NCBI GenBank assembly: GCA_965224605.1
Contig: CBDCZP010000011.1
Span: 24,589 to 88,588 of the forward strand
Length of the DNA stretch: 64,000 bases
From: HyVt-477 sp965224605
Lineage (GTDB): Bacteria > Pseudomonadota > Gammaproteobacteria > Thiotrichales > Thiotrichaceae
Reading direction: 5' to 3'
The notes beneath the pieces are model-generated. The model did no database searches. It was not told where the DNA came from and was given only the letters and a program-made list of their open reading frames with translations. The position numbers and the translations under genes were made by a program. Of this stretch, positions 9,165 through 19,405 are shown piece by piece. How positions within the stretch are numbered: position 1 is the first letter of the stretch; every line of letters begins with the position of its first letter.

Positions 9165-10391
9165 ATGATTTTTTCATCGCTTGACCTAGACCCAAACCTG
9201 CAAAAAGCCATTGATGCTTGTGGGTATTCTGAGATGACGCCGATTCAAGAGCAGGCGATTATTCCTGCACGACGTGGTAATGATTTGCTGGCTATTGCAC
9301 AGACAGGGACGGGCAAAACAGCGGCATTCGCTATTCCTATTTTGCAGCAGTTGATGAATAAAACAGTTAGCTCTCCTACTGAACCCGAACCGCGTGCGCT
9401 TATTCTTACGCCTACACGCGAGCTTGCTGAACAGCTTGAGCAGACTATTGGTAACTATGCACAATTCTTGCCTTTATCGGTCTTGGCCGTTTATGGTGGT
9501 GTGAAAATAGCGGGGCAGGAGAAGAAACTAAAGGCAGGTGTAGATGTGCTAATTGGTACACCAGGTCGATTGTTAGAGCATGTTGAGTTTTGTAATACCG
9601 ATTTGGCGAGCGTAGAGTTTGTTGTTTTAGATGAATCTGATCGCATGTTGGATATGGGGTTTGTGGCGGATGTGCAAGCGTTATTGGCACTAACCGCTAC
9701 GAGCCGACAGACATTATTGTTCTCTGCTACTTTATCCCCTTCGGTCAATGAGCTGGCACATAAGCTCCTTAAAAAGCATCAGGAGATTCGTGTTTCAAAA
9801 GAAAACATTACCGCAGATACGGTTGATCATGTGGTTTATGAGGTTGAAGAACGTCGTAAAATCGATCTTTTCATTGAGTTATTAGAAGAACATAACTGGT
9901 TTCAGGTGTTGGTTTTCACCAGCACAAAACGGCAAGCGGATCAGCTTAAAGCTCGCCTTAAAAAATATCCTATTGCTACTTGCCATGGCGATATGCGACA
10001 AGGCGCGCGTCGTCGTGCATTGGCTGATTTTAAATCCGCAAAAGTACAGATTCTTATTGCCACGGAGATTGCCGCGCGTGGTTTAGATATTCAGGGCTTG
10101 GATTATGTGGTGAATTATAACCTGCCGTTTCTTGCTGAGGACTACGTGCATCGCATAGGGCGTACAGGGCGCGCAGGTAGCAAAGGTCATGCAATTTCTT
10201 TTGTAAGCCGTGAAGAAGAGCGGAGTTTGGACAATATCCAACGTTTGATTGGCTATAAAATCAAGCGCGTTAAACGCGATGGTTTTGAAGTCAATCATCG
10301 CGATTTATTGGTTAAGCGTATTAGAACAAATAGACGTGCAGAACGTAAAAACAAGGTTAGTAAGACGACGATTGAGCGTTCTAAGAAGTGA
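9165..10391 (+). CDS. rhlE: DEAD-box family RNA helicase (RhlE-like)
   Basis: The start is the ATG at 9165 with AAGGA six bases upstream; the longer frame from GTG 9141 has no such site. Helicase motifs are in order: Q motif (GYSEMTPIQEQAI), I (AQTGTGKT), Ia (PTRELA), Ib (TPGR), II, III (SAT), V (ARGLDI) and VI (HRIGRTGR). Motif II reads DESD instead of DEAD. The tail after motif VI is short and basic, as in RhlE proteins. It likely acts in ribosome assembly or RNA turnover. RhlE versus another DEAD-box subgroup is not certain. Confidence 0.85.
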   Translation: MIFSSLDLDPNLQKAIDACGYSEMTPIQEQAIIPARRGNDLLAIAQTGTGKTAAFAIPILQQLMNKTVSSPTEPEPRALILTPTRELAEQLEQTIGNYAQFLPLSVLAVYGGVKIAGQEKKLKAGVDVLIGTPGRLLEHVEFCNTDLASVEFVVLDESDRMLDMGFVADVQALLALTATSRQTLLFSATLSPSVNELAHKLLKKHQEIRVSKENITADTVDHVVYEVEERRKIDLFIELLEEHNWFQVLVFTSTKRQADQLKARLKKYPIATCHGDMRQGARRRALADFKSAKVQILIATEIAARGLDIQGLDYVVNYNLPFLAEDYVHRIGRTGRAGSKGHAISFVSREEERSLDNIQRLIGYKIKRVKRDGFEVNHRDLLVKRIRTNRRAERKNKVSKTTIERSKK

Positions 10392-10647
10392 TATTCAATG
10401 TCGCTAACCAATCTACAGCTTTGTTCCATCATAGCTGCGAAGCTTGTCAACAAGCGATACTTAATTAGCCATTTAGGCGCGCCTGAAGCTCACTTCCATA
10501 ATTTGTATTGAATAGCTCAGTTAAATGCTGCCCCCACTTTCGAGGAGTAAGAGCTGGAGCTATAGTGAGAGGCTTTGCCTATAAAAAAGGAAATACACCC
10601 AGTTTATAAGCTTGTATGAGCTACTTGTATGAAGCTAACAGAAGCTG

Positions 10648-10687
10648 TGAAACACGGGAAATCAATGTGTGTAAATCCCGTGTTTCA
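10648..10687 (-). terminator. Hairpin downstream of the HHH protein gene
   Basis: TGAAACACGGGA and TCCCGTGTTTCA form a perfect 12-bp stem with a 16-nt loop, ending 8 bp beyond the stop of the minus-strand gene at 10696. There is no T tract, so it could also act as an mRNA 3' stabiliser. The rest of the gap 10392-10695 shows nothing recognisable. Confidence 0.5.
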
Positions 10688-10695
10688 ACAGTGAG

Positions 10696-12273
10696 TTAGA
10701 CAGAGCGTCCACCATCCAGAAAGTCCTGATATTCTTTTAACTTGTCCCATTCTTCGTTTGCAGCTAAACCGGCTTGTTCAGCCCAAGTGGTTGGGTTAGC
10801 AACTTGAAAGTCTGAGCCCGCTGAATCCAATATACCCTGTATCTTCCCGACATCTGTATCGGCAAGTGCTTGCCAAGTATTTATGCCTGCATTATTAAGC
10901 AATCCTGAGATTTTGGGGCCTATACCTTCAACTATTTGTAAATCATCCTTGTCGAAATTACCAAAGCCACTTTCGATAGTAGAACGAATCATGTTTTCAA
11001 GTTTGGAAGTGCCATCTATCTTTTGAATACGGATTAGTTCAGTCACATCACCAGCCGCGGCTAGTTTGGCTTCAGCAACCCAGCTGGCAGGTTGCATTAA
11101 CTGGTATTTGTTGCCATATTTACCCAATATTTCTAAGATGTCATCTTCTGTCCTAGAACCTAAATCACTCCAACTGTTGATGCCGTTTTCATTTAACACT
11201 CTCTCCATTGCAGGTCCAATACCTTCGATTATTTGTAGGTTATTATCGCTGTCAATGCCGTCAATTCCAGAGCTAGATGACTGCTCATCATGAGAGCCCA
11301 TCAAGCCTTGTGCTGCTGCTCCAGAAACAGCTGCGCCAGCAGCACCTACTGCTCCTGCGCCACCGAGATCATTGTCAGTGCTTTCGTCTGTACGGGTTGT
11401 CGTATCAGTCCCTTGGTTAGAGCCAGTAATCCCAAACTTTCTTTCAAGTTTAGAACTTCCGTCCACTTTCTGGATTCGTATTAGCTCATCAATATCACCT
11501 TCGGTAGCTAATCGAGCTTGTTCTATCCATGAGTCGATATCTTCTACACCTTTGAACTGATCGCCATATTTACTGAGCATATTTCTAATGTCTTCTTCTG
11601 ACGTCATGCTCAGGCCTTTCCAGTTATGAACACCATTTTCATTCAAAATTTCCTGCATTTTAGGTCCGATACCTTCGATAATTTGCAGGTTGTTTGAGTC
11701 AATGCCTGAAATAGTGGAATCGTTACCTGTAGTCCCCGTATCTACATTAAAAGTACGGGTTGTAGATGTAGTAGCGGCCTCTTCAATTTCGACAACCTCC
11801 TCTTCAACATCAACGAAAGTTGAAGCACCATCTGACGTGTCTTCATCATAGGTCTCGATAACAGTTTTTTCTTCTTTCTCTGCGATTACCTCTACCTCTA
11901 CTTCCTCTTTCTCTACGATCACTTCTTCTTTTTCTACTTCTTTCTCATCATCATCTACAAGTGAACGACCTACCGCCGCTGTCACAGCCGCAGTGGCAAT
12001 CCCCGCTGCAGCTTTAGTGCCCGTAGACATTCCGTCCTGTTGAGTTGATTGAGAGTCATATTCTCCACGATCGCGAAAAGCAAGTTTATCAGCGGTGCCT
12101 ACGTAGGTAGAATCTGTGCTGTCAGTGGCCTTATGTACACTTTCACTTGAACTATATTGATAGTCAGGTTCAACCTTATGACATAAAAGTCGCTTTAACC
12201 ATCTGCCAAGAATTAGCCCAGCAATAAATGCTAAAAGTAACCAAAATAATGTTTGTAGAATGAAATACGTCAT
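10696..12273 (-). CDS. Membrane-anchored protein with three helix-hairpin-helix repeats
   Basis: This 525-residue protein has an N-terminal membrane helix (residues 3-25) followed by basic residues and a low-complexity acidic stretch rich in Glu/Val (about 110-170). Three copies of a domain of about 80 residues follow, each beginning with LQIIEGIGPKM-like or LQIVEGIGPKI sequence and ending in W(I/V/A)EQARLA-type helices. The IEGIGP core is a helix-hairpin-helix motif, as in DUF4332-type domains, which usually bind nucleic acid or mediate protein contacts. The start has GGAAGGTG upstream. The same domain occurs twice in the protein at 45735. Function is not known. Confidence 0.75.
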   Translation of the reverse strand: MTYFILQTLFWLLLAFIAGLILGRWLKRLLCHKVEPDYQYSSSESVHKATDSTDSTYVGTADKLAFRDRGEYDSQSTQQDGMSTGTKAAAGIATAAVTAAVGRSLVDDDEKEVEKEEVIVEKEEVEVEVIAEKEEKTVIETYDEDTSDGASTFVDVEEEVVEIEEAATTSTTRTFNVDTGTTGNDSTISGIDSNNLQIIEGIGPKMQEILNENGVHNWKGLSMTSEEDIRNMLSKYGDQFKGVEDIDSWIEQARLATEGDIDELIRIQKVDGSSKLERKFGITGSNQGTDTTTRTDESTDNDLGGAGAVGAAGAAVSGAAAQGLMGSHDEQSSSSGIDGIDSDNNLQIIEGIGPAMERVLNENGINSWSDLGSRTEDDILEILGKYGNKYQLMQPASWVAEAKLAAAGDVTELIRIQKIDGTSKLENMIRSTIESGFGNFDKDDLQIVEGIGPKISGLLNNAGINTWQALADTDVGKIQGILDSAGSDFQVANPTTWAEQAGLAANEEWDKLKEYQDFLDGGRSV

Positions 12274-12492
12274 TTTTTACACCTTCCTTTGCTTGTGAAA
12301 ACTACTCGTAGATAACAGCCCATCAGATATGTAGAGTCTAATATGCATGACCTAAGTGTAGTCTATTATTCCCATAAAATAGTGGTTAAATATAAACTTA
12401 TACAAAGTGAGTGCTATACAACCTGAGACACTTCATTTTAAATAGGGCAATAAGGTACTTTATATTGATGTTTGCTTTCCTAAATTTCGATC

Positions 12493-13044
12493 TCAGCCAG
12501 TGAATGCTTCTTTTGAATTCAGGTAATCGCTTTCACTCTTAGTATTCTTTCTACCAAGAATAACGTTTCGATGGGGGAATCTATCAAATTTTCGGATTAA
12601 CTCACGGTGATGTTTTGCGAAGCGTAAGTTTGATGACAGATCATCAGCTGCAAACAGACTGACAGCAAGATCTTGATCATCAAGGTTTTCACTATGCATC
12701 AGCGGCATATAGAGAAACGCTCTTTGTTGAAGAGGTAGTTGATGATGGAAATCAGAATTAAGCGCTATTTTACAAACCTCGATTGCTCTGGCTTCAGTTT
12801 GAAATGATTTAGCTAGGCCACGAAACATATTAAGTGGTAGTTGATCGAGAATAATAATCAGCGCTAAACACCCCGTAGGAGTACTAGTCCAATCCTCTAG
12901 CTTCCCTGTTTTGGCCTCAATCCACAGTTGCTCATAACGTTCGAGGAGTATTTGATCAAACTTAGCAGTTGATGAAAACCACTTGGAACGGCTTTCATCT
13001 GAAAACCAAAAGTCAACGATATTTTTAGCGGTGATGATGGGCAT
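12493..13044 (-). CDS. DUF924 family protein
   Basis: This soluble, all-helical protein of 183 residues has the hallmarks of DUF924: VDFWFSDESRSKWF at the start, a central LALIIILDQLPLNMFRG segment, and the ending RFAKHHRELIRKFDRFPHRN with conserved H/R residues. The family has a TPR-like fold and no established biochemical role. The gene stands alone, transcribed away from the helicase. Annotation beyond the family name would be invention. Confidence 0.85.
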   Translation of the reverse strand: MPIITAKNIVDFWFSDESRSKWFSSTAKFDQILLERYEQLWIEAKTGKLEDWTSTPTGCLALIIILDQLPLNMFRGLAKSFQTEARAIEVCKIALNSDFHHQLPLQQRAFLYMPLMHSENLDDQDLAVSLFAADDLSSNLRFAKHHRELIRKFDRFPHRNVILGRKNTKSESDYLNSKEAFTG

Positions 13045-13139
13045 AATAATATGTAATGTGAGTTGTCTAAAGTAATTTTAGCCTATCTTTTATTGTTTAT
13101 CAGGTATTCAACGGGTAAACAGGTATGGTGAGGTTTTCA

Positions 13140-16100
13140 CTATAATTCACGCCAGCTCCTAACTCCCGTCGATATAGGATCTTTAATAATGAATTGGGTA
13201 CTAATACCGGTAGCTCCATTAGTCGTCTGATCAGACATTCCAGAACCCATCATTTGGGAAGAGCCTAATAGGTTGGCAAAGTGAAGCGTTTGAGCATTTC
13301 CTTTGCCTATAGCTATATTACTATTAATAGCGGACTCACTAGTAGTGTAAAACCGGTTGCTAGGGAAATGTCCGTTATCTAATTGATACAAATAATAATA
13401 AGATAAACCACTACATTGATTATTAGCAGGGTCTAAAGTAACCGGAAGTACAATACTATTTGCCACTACATAAGCATTGTCCGTGATATGCGCATCACTA
13501 GGGAGCGCTTGAATACTAGTATCAGCTACTACACTGCCGTCACTACTCCATTTGTTCGCACCACCCACATAGCTAGTCCATTTTCTAGTCCAACTTGAAG
13601 TGCCACTATCATATTTAAAAATAGTGAGTCGATCTCCAGATTGCGCCCTAAGATGAATTGTATGATCAGTTGATGATTTTGAACTGCCAATAAACAAGAC
13701 AGCACTTGAATCACTGACATCCAATGCGGCAACCGCTGAGTCATTAATATCCGTTTGAATATTAGCAGCACTTTCCAAAGCTTGATTAACATCTAGCAAA
13801 CTAGCGGAATAAATACTGCCCACATCATCGCCCAGATAAATGCTCTTTGCTGTTATACTTCCCACGTCATCCATAACATAAGCCGTAGAAGTCGCATTAA
13901 AAGTCAATGGAATTGCTCGCGTAGTCGAGCTAGCTAAACTTCGAATATGTAAAATAGAACTATTAGCCGAAGCGCCCGAAGTAACATAGGCTGTATAAGT
14001 GCTGTCATTGCCATCTTTAAAATAAGCACGCCTACCTTGATTCGGCACACTCATTTCAGTGGCACTATGATCCACATCCCAGATGACCGCATCTAAATTA
14101 CTGGAAGTGTCATTGCTTAAACGCAACACATATTGTCCCAAGCCTTGTTTATAACTACCGATAACATAGCTTCTAAAACTTCCAGAGTGCTTAAGATCAA
14201 GTACATCAATCTCTCCTTGCATGTAATGGTAATCACTGAAAGTAGCAGGATACTTTAAACCCTCCACTAAACTACGTGGTATCCAACCCCAGCCTAAATC
14301 ACCATCACTTTGATTGAAGGCATATAAGAAGCCGTCGTTACTACTTGCCAACACACGCTTAGTACGACTAGAGCGCCTAGTATCATTAGATGTAATGAAT
14401 GAACGATAAGATGAATCACTAAGGTAGGTGAATACATTTCTCCTGTCGTCGATTAGAGCAAGGCTACTATTATCTGAGAGCGCCCCTAACGTGGCGGTTT
14501 TAATCGTATTTTTAATCGTAGTGACCGTGGGTAGACCGTTGGTATCAAAAGCGGCATCATCTAGGCTTGCAAATAAAATTTTATCGCCACTGTCATCACT
14601 GGAATACAAACGCGCATCTCGTTCAACTGGAGTCATTTGATCAGCTACATCCCAAGATGCATCTGTAGCAGGGGTGCCGGAAGCATTCACAGTAAATGCC
14701 TTAAGGTGGCCTGTTTCTGTTGCTACAGTGGTTGATCCCAGAAATATTTTGTCTCCAGTACTAATCTGTAGACTAGAAGCCAAGCCAGCATTGATAGTGC
14801 CACTTAATGCTGTGCAGCCTGTCAAATCAAAAGGAAAGTCTTGATCTGCAACCCCTGAGCCACTCACTGTTACATCTAAGGGGTTAGTTCCTCCTAAAAC
14901 TAGACCTGTTGCTAAACTGGAATCCGTACTATTTACCTGTACCAAATAATCTCCATCTGCGAGAGAGCCAAAGCTATAGTTTCCATTGGTATCACTACTA
15001 GCTATACCGATTAGATTATCTGCAATATCAATAGCGCCGTCATTATTTATATCTTCATAAAGAGAGACTGCGATATTAGTAAGCCCTGACTCTATACCAT
15101 CCTGGGTATCATTGGTGTTGTCATCCTGAAAAATAGTGCCACTGATCCCAACGGCGACGGGTGTTAATATTTTACTACCAGTACAGGACATGGCTTCTAT
15201 ATCGCCTGTAATAACACTATCAATGTTATCTTCAACAACGGTTAAATCACCCGTAGTTAAATCAACTCTGAAAATTTTGTGGTCATATGCTGAAACAGCC
15301 TTATCCTCATTTTCAACATATAGCTCTCCATCGCTTGCAAAAGCAAGGGATTCTGCATCAATACCAAGCACCGTTAAGATCGTTTTAAGGGTTAGTTGTC
15401 CAGAAGTCATATCAACGGAGTAAATTTCAATAACGTCTGTGCTATTGAGTCCATCTTCTGCCACTAAGACTTCTCCATTAGCTGGGTTTATTGCCAAGCT
15501 TGATACTTTTGCGGTTGTCCCGTCAGGAAATAGTAACGGAGTTGTGGATATGGGTGTGTTATCAGTTAAATCCTGAGCATCATATATCACAATTTCAGAA
15601 TCAAATTCATTCTGAAGCACTACAAATCGCTCTGTACCATCTGTATATCTAATAAACTCAGCACCTGCTGCTCTTCGTGAGAGAAAATTTGTTTTTATAA
15701 GTGTGACAGTGCCATCCAGTTCAACTTTGTATAGGTCAGAAGGATCTGATGAGCTTTGAACCACTTGATCAAAAGTGTAAATGGCGTTGTCCGTTGCTCT
15801 ATAGGCAGCGCCTTCTCCGTTAAACACTCTAGAGGTATTTACCTTAGTAGGCGGTGTGCTGCTATCCATATCAAAGCTATAAAGTTCTGCCACATCATCG
15901 GTCATTGCATAACATAACTTGGGCGAATACTCAGGCTTACTAAACACTATGCCTTCCCAGTCCCTATTGCTACCAGATCCATTATCTAAGTCAGCGATTT
16001 CTGTTAGTAATTCTGTTGTTAAATCGAGTGTGTAAACTTTCCCCTTTCCCCCAGAAGCCCCCCCGTTTGATACCATTATTATCATTCGTCCATTGGAATC

Positions 16101-16934
16101 AAAATTAAGTGCTTCTATGTTGTGTATATTTTGCCCAAGTCCTGACGCACCAATCAGGGTGGAATTTCCTGTTAATTGGTCGTTCGCATTTCTTTCCAGT
16201 TTTAATATATAAGCAGGGTGGTTAGCCATGGCTGCATATAATTCTCCATCGGGTGAAAAAGCTAAACCTTGAGCATGAGTAGCGGTTTGGCTGATAGGAA
16301 GTGCTATAACCATTGCGGCATTACCTGTCCCCCATGGGTCTGCAAGAACGCTGTCCGTAGCTGGATCATAAGCCTTAAAGGTGGCTTTTAAAGTATCATT
16401 CCAAGTAGGATTAGCTTCATAAATGAAATATTGATTATCTGGATCCCAGACTAATGCTTTTCCATGCTGCTTTAACCCATAAGAACTTGTGTCTAAATAA
16501 GTTTCACCTAAGTCTCTAATATCAGTAAATGAGTAGCTACCCGCACTTTCGGTTATTTGACCAATATAAGCATGCCCTCTGGTTGCTCCATCCGTTCCTA
16601 ACCCTATAGCAAGTGCCCATGTGTCTCCTGCATTGTCTTTTGCTAAATCCTGAATATTATAACCTTGTGGGAAGGCGCCCACTTCTTCAATATCCGGAGC
16701 AGCACCATCATTTAAGTCTTCACCGGTAAGGTCGGCAAAGCTGCTAGCGCCTGTTATTTTATAGATGAGGTGGTCATCACCATCACTGATGAGAATAGGG
16801 TTAAAGTCTGCATTTGCTATGTTTGGCAACACACTCATACAGAATAAAAGAGTAAGAGTGAAAAACTGTCCGGTTTTCTTCAGTGAATGTTTGCACAAGT
16901 AATACTTTAATTTTGAGTTAGTGTTTTTATTCAT
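13140..16934 (-). CDS. pilY1: PilY1-like protein with N-terminal propeller-type region
   Basis: This is a secreted protein of 1264 residues with a signal peptide (about 20-42). Residues from about 720 to the end match the PilY1 C-terminal beta-propeller (RVLASSNDGFLYAFN, WGWIPRSLVEG, YHYMQGEIDV). In place of the usual N-terminal von Willebrand A domain, residues 45-580 look like repeated short beta strands typical of propeller/LVIVD-type proteins. An SdrD-B-like domain follows (about 595-705) with a possible Ca site DINNDGAID. PilY1 is a tip adhesin and assembly factor of type IV pili. It is the last gene of the minor-pilin operon, 171 bp after pilX. Confidence 0.8.
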   Translation of the reverse strand: MNKNTNSKLKYYLCKHSLKKTGQFFTLTLLFCMSVLPNIANADFNPILISDGDDHLIYKITGASSFADLTGEDLNDGAAPDIEEVGAFPQGYNIQDLAKDNAGDTWALAIGLGTDGATRGHAYIGQITESAGSYSFTDIRDLGETYLDTSSYGLKQHGKALVWDPDNQYFIYEANPTWNDTLKATFKAYDPATDSVLADPWGTGNAAMVIALPISQTATHAQGLAFSPDGELYAAMANHPAYILKLERNANDQLTGNSTLIGASGLGQNIHNIEALNFDSNGRMIIMVSNGGASGGKGKVYTLDLTTELLTEIADLDNGSGSNRDWEGIVFSKPEYSPKLCYAMTDDVAELYSFDMDSSTPPTKVNTSRVFNGEGAAYRATDNAIYTFDQVVQSSSDPSDLYKVELDGTVTLIKTNFLSRRAAGAEFIRYTDGTERFVVLQNEFDSEIVIYDAQDLTDNTPISTTPLLFPDGTTAKVSSLAINPANGEVLVAEDGLNSTDVIEIYSVDMTSGQLTLKTILTVLGIDAESLAFASDGELYVENEDKAVSAYDHKIFRVDLTTGDLTVVEDNIDSVITGDIEAMSCTGSKILTPVAVGISGTIFQDDNTNDTQDGIESGLTNIAVSLYEDINNDGAIDIADNLIGIASSDTNGNYSFGSLADGDYLVQVNSTDSSLATGLVLGGTNPLDVTVSGSGVADQDFPFDLTGCTALSGTINAGLASSLQISTGDKIFLGSTTVATETGHLKAFTVNASGTPATDASWDVADQMTPVERDARLYSSDDSGDKILFASLDDAAFDTNGLPTVTTIKNTIKTATLGALSDNSSLALIDDRRNVFTYLSDSSYRSFITSNDTRRSSRTKRVLASSNDGFLYAFNQSDGDLGWGWIPRSLVEGLKYPATFSDYHYMQGEIDVLDLKHSGSFRSYVIGSYKQGLGQYVLRLSNDTSSNLDAVIWDVDHSATEMSVPNQGRRAYFKDGNDSTYTAYVTSGASANSSILHIRSLASSTTRAIPLTFNATSTAYVMDDVGSITAKSIYLGDDVGSIYSASLLDVNQALESAANIQTDINDSAVAALDVSDSSAVLFIGSSKSSTDHTIHLRAQSGDRLTIFKYDSGTSSWTRKWTSYVGGANKWSSDGSVVADTSIQALPSDAHITDNAYVVANSIVLPVTLDPANNQCSGLSYYYLYQLDNGHFPSNRFYTTSESAINSNIAIGKGNAQTLHFANLLGSSQMMGSGMSDQTTNGATGISTQFIIKDPISTGVRSWREL

Positions 16935-17105
16935 TTTTATAATCTCAATGGGTACTGATTCATTGCTGAAAATGCATTTGTCGTTTTTACTTCTTGAGTT
17001 GAGTCAAGAAGGATTGGTTCTATAAGATTATGGGTTTTTACTATATAAAACCGTTGTGCTTCTTTGAGGTGTAGTGGCTTGTTTAAAGCTCTATTTATTC
17101 AATTT

Positions 17106-17780
17106 TTAAGGGTAAAAACACCCATTGGAGGGTATGGTTTTTATTTCTATCAATGTTTGTGTTTGATCCACACCACCTTTTGCTGCTGCGATAATGCTTA
17201 CAGGAAAACAATATTGGTTCTCAGAACCAGCGCGCAAAATGGCATCATGTATACCAATCGCATATTGTGGTGCGCTAACTAGTTTCATGGGATTGGTACG
17301 TTGAGCATCGCTAGCTAATATGGGCGAGTTAGCTGCGGATAGTTTATTTTCTGTGACACTACGTAATGAAGTACTACTCCAGTTCCAATGAGTAGCACTT
17401 GAAATGCTATTCCAGCTAGACAAATTGTTTGCTGGTATTGTTGCGTCGGAGTCGTTAGGATCAGGGCAAGTGGAACTAGCCGTTGAGCGTAAATCATAAA
17501 TACCACTTCGATTACAGGTTTCCAGAAAGCTATCGGCAGTGAAGCTATCTAGTTGACTTAATGCGTAGTTCAGAGCCGATTCAGCGGCAATACGTGACTT
17601 GCTCTTCTCAATAGAGTTGGTTGTCATACGAGTTTCGAGAACCGCTGTTTTTGAGCTTGTTATTCCAATTACCGTTAACACTGCTAATAGAATCATGCTC
17701 ATTGCAAGTACAGCTGTTCCACTTTGTTTACGGTGGTTGTGGTAGATGTTTTTTTGTTTAATATTATATTTATTATTCAT
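17106..17780 (-). CDS. pilX: PilX-like type IV pilus minor pilin
   Basis: This 224-residue protein has a basic leader, then a prepilin-like hydrophobic helix starting after G21 (TAVLAMSMILLAVLTVIGIT). It lacks the Glu at mature position 5, as PilX and GspK often do. The following segment (TRMTTNSIEKSKSRIAAESAL) matches PilX N-terminal family patterns. It lies between pilW and pilY1. It likely forms the priming complex of the pilus with FimU, PilV, PilW and PilY1. Confidence 0.8.
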   Translation of the reverse strand: MNNKYNIKQKNIYHNHRKQSGTAVLAMSMILLAVLTVIGITSSKTAVLETRMTTNSIEKSKSRIAAESALNYALSQLDSFTADSFLETCNRSGIYDLRSTASSTCPDPNDSDATIPANNLSSWNSISSATHWNWSSTSLRSVTENKLSAANSPILASDAQRTNPMKLVSAPQYAIGIHDAILRAGSENQYCFPVSIIAAAKGGVDQTQTLIEIKTIPSNGCFYP

Positions 17781-17831
17781 GGTGTTTTTTTATCGTGGAC
17801 AACGTGTGTTTATTCGTTATTCATAACTGGC

Positions 17832-18896
17832 CTATAGGTTTTTGAGTGTTACATAAGTCGTAAATACCTGTCGTTTTCGTTTGTCCGCAGAATTTGAAGG
17901 AGTGGAATCTTTGATAAAGGTAAAATGGGTGCTGTCAAAACTGTAGGAGTTATTACTGATAGTGATGTTGTTGTTTTCACTAAAGAGTAGAAGGCTAATG
18001 CCAATAGTGTGAACTTGATCCCACTCTGTTGATGTCACCGCCGAGGCATCACTATATTTATCGATACTGCCATTGCCGTCTGTATCAATGCCGTAGATAT
18101 ACTGTATGTTTTCAACATTGGGGATTATTTCCACTAGAGTGGTGACTGGTGTGTTATCAGCAGAGGTCGTTAGTCTGCCTTCAAATAGAGCTGTTTTTCC
18201 ATTAGCTCCCGTTTTTAAAGCATAAATCAGTGTTTCTAGCGTGCCAATAGTCGCAGTGCTGTCAAAAAGGTTAGTCGGTAATGTAGCGTTACCAGGTTCT
18301 GGGGTAGTGCCTACAGATAGGGTTACAGTGGTTTCTCCGACAACCGTTGTATTGTCAGCAGTGTCAATTTGAAATAAGGAAGCTTTTTCGATATCAGTGA
18401 CAATAACAATGTTTCCAGTGCTATAGCCTGACGCAGCATCAATAGTGAATGAACTGCTTGATGACTGGGTTGTTAGATCAGACTCGTAGGTCATACTTTT
18501 TAGAATCAACACATCTGACCCGTCGACGATGTCTGTTACTCCCGCTATGGAGCTAGATGAGCTGACATTATTGTATCCCAATACGGGTATTTCTATATCC
18601 CAGAGAGTATTAGTGGGTGTATTTAAGTTGTTTTCAGTACCATTGATATAACCAATGTAAAACCCTGAGTAGCCGGCACTACTTATCTTTCTCTCTAATC
18701 GGTCAATAATAAAGCGGCTATTTTTCAGTGTGCCTGATATGGCTTGTTGTATACGGTAGGAATCTTTATTTGAAGAATAGAGGCTTAATGCACCCGCAGT
18801 GAGAAAAATGCCAAGTAAGGACGAAATCATAATTTCAATAATGCTGAATCCGCATTGCTGATTTTTCATTCGAGGTTGTCGGGTGTCTATTCTCAT
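17832..18896 (-). CDS. pilW: PilW-like minor pilin
   Basis: This 354-residue prepilin has a 16-residue leader ending in Gly before FSIIE, including the Glu5 needed for pilin assembly, and a long hydrophobic helix. The segment DSYRIQQAISGTLKNSRFIIDRLERKISSAGYSGF is a recognisable PilW feature. A cysteine immediately precedes the cleavage Gly, which is unusual for a leader. Its start overlaps the pilV stop by four bases. Confidence 0.87.
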   Translation of the reverse strand: MRIDTRQPRMKNQQCGFSIIEIMISSLLGIFLTAGALSLYSSNKDSYRIQQAISGTLKNSRFIIDRLERKISSAGYSGFYIGYINGTENNLNTPTNTLWDIEIPVLGYNNVSSSSSIAGVTDIVDGSDVLILKSMTYESDLTTQSSSSSFTIDAASGYSTGNIVIVTDIEKASLFQIDTADNTTVVGETTVTLSVGTTPEPGNATLPTNLFDSTATIGTLETLIYALKTGANGKTALFEGRLTTSADNTPVTTLVEIIPNVENIQYIYGIDTDGNGSIDKYSDASAVTSTEWDQVHTIGISLLLFSENNNITISNNSYSFDSTHFTFIKDSTPSNSADKRKRQVFTTYVTLKNL

Positions 18897-19405
18897 AATT
18901 GCACCGAAACAACTTGTTCCATACTGTCTGCTGATTCACTGAGTTGTACTTTAATAGCGCAGATACCAGTGGCACTACAATGAATACCTGCTTTTACTCC
19001 AGGCACTGCATTGTTCAAATTGTTGAACCAACGATAAGTAATGGTTTGTGATGAAGTTGCATTATTTGCAGGTTCAAGGTCAGTACTAAAGGATTGTAAT
19101 GTTCCTGTGTCACTATCGGCAGCATCAATGTTAAACTCTCCGTTTAGAGCAGCGGGTTTATTAGCAATCAACTGCCCAACTATTTCTTTCATGGCAATCA
19201 TGGTTTGAGTATTTGCAGCGGAGACAGTGGTTGCATTGACAGAAGAGATTTGCAATCCGGCTAGTCCTATTAACCCAAAAGCTGAGATAACCACCGTAAT
19301 CAGCACTTCTAACATGCTAAATCCTTGTTGTTTATTATTTAAGGCAGCTCGACGTAAGGGATTTCTACCCTTGCGAGTATGAAATGTATGACTTATTAGC
19401 TGCAC
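18893..19405 (-). CDS. pilV: PilV-like minor pilin
   Basis: This 170-residue prepilin starts at a GTG that overlaps the end of the fimU-like gene. The leader is long (28 residues, many basic), followed by GFSMLEVLITVVISAFGLIGLAGLQ, with cleavage after Gly28 and Glu at mature position 5. AFGLIGLAGLQ is characteristic of PilV. An internal ATG within the prepilin motif would destroy the leader, so the GTG start is preferred. Confidence 0.87.
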   Translation of the reverse strand: MQLISHTFHTRKGRNPLRRAALNNKQQGFSMLEVLITVVISAFGLIGLAGLQISSVNATTVSAANTQTMIAMKEIVGQLIANKPAALNGEFNIDAADSDTGTLQSFSTDLEPANNATSSQTITYRWFNNLNNAVPGVKAGIHCSATGICAIKVQLSESADSMEQVVSVQL

